The notes below the pieces were generated by a model, which worked only from the letters and a program-made list of their open reading frames with translations, had not been told where the DNA came from and made no database searches. This document shows, piece after piece, positions 56,701-60,273 of a stretch of DNA of 60,273 nucleotides. The position numbers were made by a program, and so were the translations under genes. The DNA comes from Chara braunii (Eukaryota > Streptophyta > Charophyceae > Charales > Characeae): NCBI GenBank assembly GCA_003427395.1, contig BFEA01000259.1, forward strand, positions 1,500,555 to 1,560,827. Reading direction: 5' to 3'. Numbering within the stretch: position 1 is the first letter of the stretch; each line of letters begins with the position of its first letter.

Positions 56701-57850
56701 GCAGCCATGTTGCCTGCAGTAAATCCCTTGTATAGAATCTCTGGAAAGGTCTTTTGTGAAATCTCGCTGATAAAACTTGTGAAACTGAGATGGTCTAGCT
56801 GGAGACGGATGGATGGATGGTTGGATGGCGAACAGAGGGACCGATTGGTGGAGCGGGCGACTCACAACCTTGCGGCTCAAGGTAGCATGGGAGCTTGTGA
56901 CCCTGCCCAAGAAGTTATATCGACAGGGATCCAAACGGTCCTAGCAGACCTTGAAAATGAGGGTTTTTCGTGCCAACAACAACCTTTGCGCCCTGCCTGA
57001 GATGAACTAGTCTGGGTCAAGGGATACAAACAAGAGCCCCAACGTCAAACCTAGAAAATGGACGGATTTGGACGCAGTCGTTATAATAGTGGAGGCGACA
57101 AGCACAAATGAATGTATTTGGATGCAGGCGGTGGAATAGTGGAATCAACAAACACATTAAGCTTGGCCTCTGTGACTCTGCATTTTATCCTGGGGCCAAA
57201 AGACAGGTTGCGTTAACTGGTGGAAAAGGCGGGAATACAATTTTCAATTGCCATCAGGGAAAGTTCACTTCGGTGAAATATTGTCGCCGCTTGGAGCAAC
57301 AATGTCGACGAGAGTCTAGATTTTCAATTACCTCCTGCTCGTCAGCATCAAATATTTTAATGTGTCAATATCGCCTTCCACCTTGCGCTCCGCCATCGAC
57401 ATAAATCTCAAGCGGGAGTCTAAAGTTTTCAACTTTCTCTTGGTAAACATCCCAGAGGAGAAAATTTTTGGGACTCCGCCCAACGTCCTAAGATTAGTTA
57501 CTTTCCACCTTCAATTCACTTCGGACTATTGCCTTTTTTGGTGTTGTGCGGTCTATGCAAGTTGGAGCAAGGTGGTAATACTGACACGACCTTCCATAGC
57601 TTTCACGTGAATGACGGACCAATGTTGTTAGACTGCATAACGTATTCCAAAACAAACTACCAAAAGTATAGCCGACGAACTCCAGCATTGTCTTTTCCTT
57701 GCAAAACCACGGATGTCTGCATCTCCAAGGTTATCCATAAGCTTTCGTTTATTCGCCTGAGGCAAAGACAATCAGTTTTGCACTTGAAAAAGAGTTGATT
57801 AGTTATCATTTGAGGAGTACCCTAATGCTTACAAGTTGCTTCTGAAGGTA
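56701..57850. other. Unassigned sequence
   Basis: Several medium open frames occur, but none shows a recognisable domain. The longest protein-like stretch is at 56780-57000 (+), with WSSWRRMDGWLDGEQRDRL. Confidence 0.35.
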
Positions 57851-57857
57851 GAATTAC

Positions 57858-58550
57858 GAGCTCGGGCCGTTTGAGCCGAACGCGGACCCCAAAAAAAAAA
57901 AGAAAAAAAAAAGCAAAAGTCATCAAAAAAATCTGAAAAAAAGATACGTTATGGAGAAAAATCAATTAAACAAGATTTTTCGGAGCATTACATCCAAATT
58001 CTTGACCAAATTTGAAATAAAAATAAAATACGGAAAACTAATACTTATAATAAAAATAAATAAAAATAAAAAGAGAATGAAATTTAGTGAGTGCGGGAGC
58101 ATGTTTTCGACACCGCCATCTTTGGCGATTTTTCGTTTTTTTTTGGAATATCTAAATGCCCTGAAAATTTACAAATGTGTACTTCACATAATACAAAACC
58201 CACGAAAAAAGTTTTAAAAAATAATAAAATTGTTTAGACCCCGAACTAAAGTGAAAACAAAAAGTAAAAAGTGAAAAAATACGTGGGCGAGCACGTTTTG
58301 ACACCGCCATCTTTGGCGATTTTTAATTCTTATTTGGCTTAGCCAAATGACTTAAAAATTTACAGGCATATACCTCACGTCATAACGAACTCACAAAACA
58401 ACATTCAGAAACAAATAATTATTTTTAAGCCCCGAAATAATTTTTGGCAGAGGCCGAATGCCGTCGGGTTCAAACCTCGTACGGGACCCCGAACGCACGT
58501 ACGTACGGAGGTCTGCAAGGGGACCTCCGTACGTACGGGCTGGTGACCTT
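57858..58550. mobile_element. TA-flanked unit 1 (~700 bp), family G
   Basis: Same order of blocks as units 2 and 3: GGCCGAACGCGGACC-type head, A-rich block with ATTAAACAAGATTTTT and GGAGCATTACATCCAAATTC, two related halves with GACACCGCCATCTTTGGCGA, then a CCCCGAACGCACGTACG tail and GGTGACCTT running into (TA)n. The left terminus is degraded. Confidence 0.6.
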
Positions 58551-58551
58551 G

Positions 58552-58582
<31 letters not shown>

Positions 58583-58607
58583 GTGTATATATATATACAT
58601 ATATAGC
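58551..58607. repeat. (TA)n microsatellite
   Basis: TA repeats with TG interruptions between unit 1 and the hammerhead-like block. Confidence 0.93.
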
Positions 58608-58723
58608 CTCTTGATGAGTCGGTGAAACTCCGACGAAACAGTTTGTCACAGCCCCTCGTTTGTTGTCCTCTTCTCTCTCTCTGCCTACGGTTTACCGGGC
58701 AGTTCTATTTGTGACGATATATA
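58608..58723 (+). ncRNA. Hammerhead-ribozyme-like block, copy 2
   Basis: TTGATGA at 58611-58617 abuts stem II: GTCGG (58618-58622), loop TGAAACT, CCGAC (58630-58634). GAAA occupies 58635-58638. Stem III is minimal, ACA-GTT-TGT (58638-58646), and the GUC ends at 58647, the predicted cleavage site. This order (core, stem II, GAAA, short stem III, GUC) is the type I hammerhead layout known from Penelope-like elements and retrozymes. Departures: the core reads UUGAUGA in place of CUGAUGA, and I find no clear stem I between sequence before 58611 and ACAGCCCC after 58647. A GGGC...CUAU segment downstream (58698-58709; CUGU in copy 1) could pair with ACAGCCC if units were tandem or circular. Confidence 0.6.
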
Positions 58724-58759
58724 TGTACATATATATATACATATATATATATATACAAA

Positions 58760-59439
58760 GGGTTGCCGGCGTTCGGGACAGGCCGAATGCGAACCAAAAA
58801 AACAAACAAACATTTTCAACAAATTCCGGAAAAAACATATGTTACGGAAAAACATAAACTAAACAACATTTGCCTGGGCACTACATTCAAATTATTTATC
58901 AAATTTGAATTAAAAATCAAATACCGAAAATAAACACTATGATAAAAATAAAAAAAAATAAAAAGAGAATTAAAATGAGTGAGTGTGCCAGCACCTTTTC
59001 GACACAGCCATCTTTCCCGATTTTTAATTATTGTTTGGCATTGACAAATGCCCTGAAAATTTACAGATATGTAGTTTACATAATCAATAACTCATTAAAA
59101 TNNTTTCAAAAAATAATAAAATTTCTTAGGCCCCGAAATAAAGTGAAAACAAAAAGTTAAAAATGAAAAAAAAAAAATAGTGAGTGGGCGAGCTTGTTTT
59201 TACACCCCCCTCTTTGACGACGTTTAATGTTTTTTTGGATTAGCAGACCGGCTTCAAAATCTATAGGCGTGTAGGCTACATCATAGAAAACTCACAAAAA
59301 AACATTCAGAAAAAAAAACTTATTTTTGGGCCCCGAAATGTTTTTTGGCGGGGGCCGAACCTTGAGGTGTTCGGCCCCCGAACGCCTGAACCTTTGGGGG
59401 GCCAGCCCGGGGGCCCCCGAACGTTCGGTCAGGTAACCC
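58760..59439. mobile_element. TA-flanked unit 2 (680 bp), family G
   Basis: Begins GGGTTGCCGGCGTTCGGG and ends CGAACGTTCGGTCAGGTAACCC, so the termini are imperfect inverted repeats (GGGTTRCC, then CGTTCGGG). It lies between (TA)n tracts. Inside are two related halves, each starting GTGAGTG and carrying a GACAC..CCATCTTT block and a CCCCGAAAT block. No coding capacity. Confidence 0.72.
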
Positions 59440-59453
59440 TGTATATATATATA

Positions 59454-59543
59454 GGGACGGGCCGAGCGCCCGAACCCGAACGCCTGAACGTACGGGACCC
59501 CTCGGGAGGCGTTCGGCCGTTCGGGCCGAACGCGGACCAAAAA

Positions 59544-59607
<64 letters not shown>

Positions 59608-60213
59608 AATAATAATTAAAAAAAACAATCGAAAAAAAACTATGTTATGGAGACAAATAAACTAAACAATATTTGCCTGGCCACTACATCCAAATTCTTT
59701 ACCAAATTTGAATTAAAAATCCAATACAGAAAATAAACACTGTGATAAAAATAAGAAAAAATAAAAAGAGAGTTAAAATGAGTGATTGTGCAAGCACCTT
59801 TTTGACACCGCCATCTTTGCTGATTTTTAATTATTTTTTGGCATTGATAAATGCCCCGAAAATTTACAGATATGTAGTTTACATAATCAATAACTCATTT
59901 GAAAATTTTTAAAAAATAATAAAATTGTTTAGGCTTTGAAATAAAGCGAAAACAGAAAGTTAAAAGTGAAACAAAACAAAATAGTGAGTGGGCGAGCACG
60001 TTTTGACACCCCCATCCTTGACGATTTTTAATGTTTTTTGGGCTTAGCAGAATGACTTCAAAATTTATAGGCGTGTAGGTTACATCATAGAGAACTCACA
60101 AAAACAAATTCAGAGAAAAAAAACTTATTTTTAGGCCCTGAAATATTGTTTTGGCGGGGGTTAAACTTGGAGGTGTTCGGACCCCGAACGCCCGAACGTT
60201 CGGTCAGGTAACC
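59454..60213. mobile_element. TA-flanked unit 3 (760 bp), family G
   Basis: Starts GGGACGGGCCGAGCGCCCG after (TA)n and ends CGTTCGGTCAGGTAACCC before (TA)n. It matches unit 2 block by block, with an added (TAAA)n at about 59543-59605. Confidence 0.72.

Positions 60214-60273
<60 letters not shown>
60214..60273. repeat. (TA)n microsatellite at window end
   Basis: TA repeats from the end of unit 3 to the window edge. Confidence 0.97.

Noticed and set aside
2283-60273. CRISPR arrays
   Set aside because: The repeats are microsatellites, minisatellites or dispersed eukaryotic elements. None has regular unique spacers, and no cas genes are present.

Overview
This window looks like intergenic, repeat-dominated nuclear DNA of a large-genome eukaryote. 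I found no intact host gene. It is full of microsatellites (GA, TA, CA, AAT, CAAT, TAAA), long A/T runs, short inverted-repeat elements, tRNA-derived SINEs and decayed transposons. A cox3 fragment of plant mitochondrial type that uses the standard code, a plant/algal-type Ty3/gypsy polyprotein and a plant-type PIF/Harbinger transposase together suggest the green lineage. A charophyte alga such as Chara is my best guess, but this is inference. All comparisons were made by eye.

Layout. 0-20 kb is a dense mosaic of short non-autonomous elements, which I group by their termini into foldback family A (GGGGCGAGGTCCCAC ends), B (AGAACGCCCGGTCATTAT arms), C (GTTTGCAATTGCACTT arms), D (AGGGGCAT-rich, ~100-bp arms) and E (GGGCATACTCACA ends), plus tRNA-like SINEs and many microsatellites. 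A Nextera mate-pair junction adapter is embedded at 14034-14071, an assembly artefact. 20.7-22.8 kb carries a broken PIF/Harbinger transposase on the + strand. 23.6-38.2 kb appears to be one large, old Ty3/gypsy retrotransposon on the - strand: two ~640-bp direct repeats (candidate LTRs) enclose gag, protease, RT, RNase H and integrase remnants, all with stops or frameshifts. 38.2-42.9 kb is largely unassigned. 42.9-43.3 kb is an uninterrupted 117-codon cox3 segment, either nuclear mitochondrial DNA or a misjoin, followed by CA-rich repeats and a 381-N gap. 44.3-47.8 kb holds a cluster of ~120-bp elements ending in CTCCACTACTCTC. 48.4-52.1 kb is a decayed LINE (ORF1 and the start of an endonuclease) around an unrecognised broken coding region. 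52.3-57 kb contains an 84-bp minisatellite, CAAT microsatellites with an element inserted in one, G-rich minisatellites and two unrecognised degenerate coding stretches. 57.9-60.3 kb holds three related ~700-bp units that end in TA microsatellites.

The most interesting signal is a hammerhead-ribozyme-like motif at 58611-58647: a UUGAUGA core, a 5-bp stem II, GAAA, a minimal 3-bp stem III and a GUC cleavage site. It belongs to a ~106-bp block that recurs 47 kb away at 11744-11849 with one visible difference. Minimal-stem-III type I hammerheads are known from Penelope-like elements and retrozymes, so the block may mark a small ribozyme-bearing retroelement. Its position between two TA-flanked units, and the repeated TGACGATAT junction motif in TA microsatellites elsewhere, deserve follow-up.
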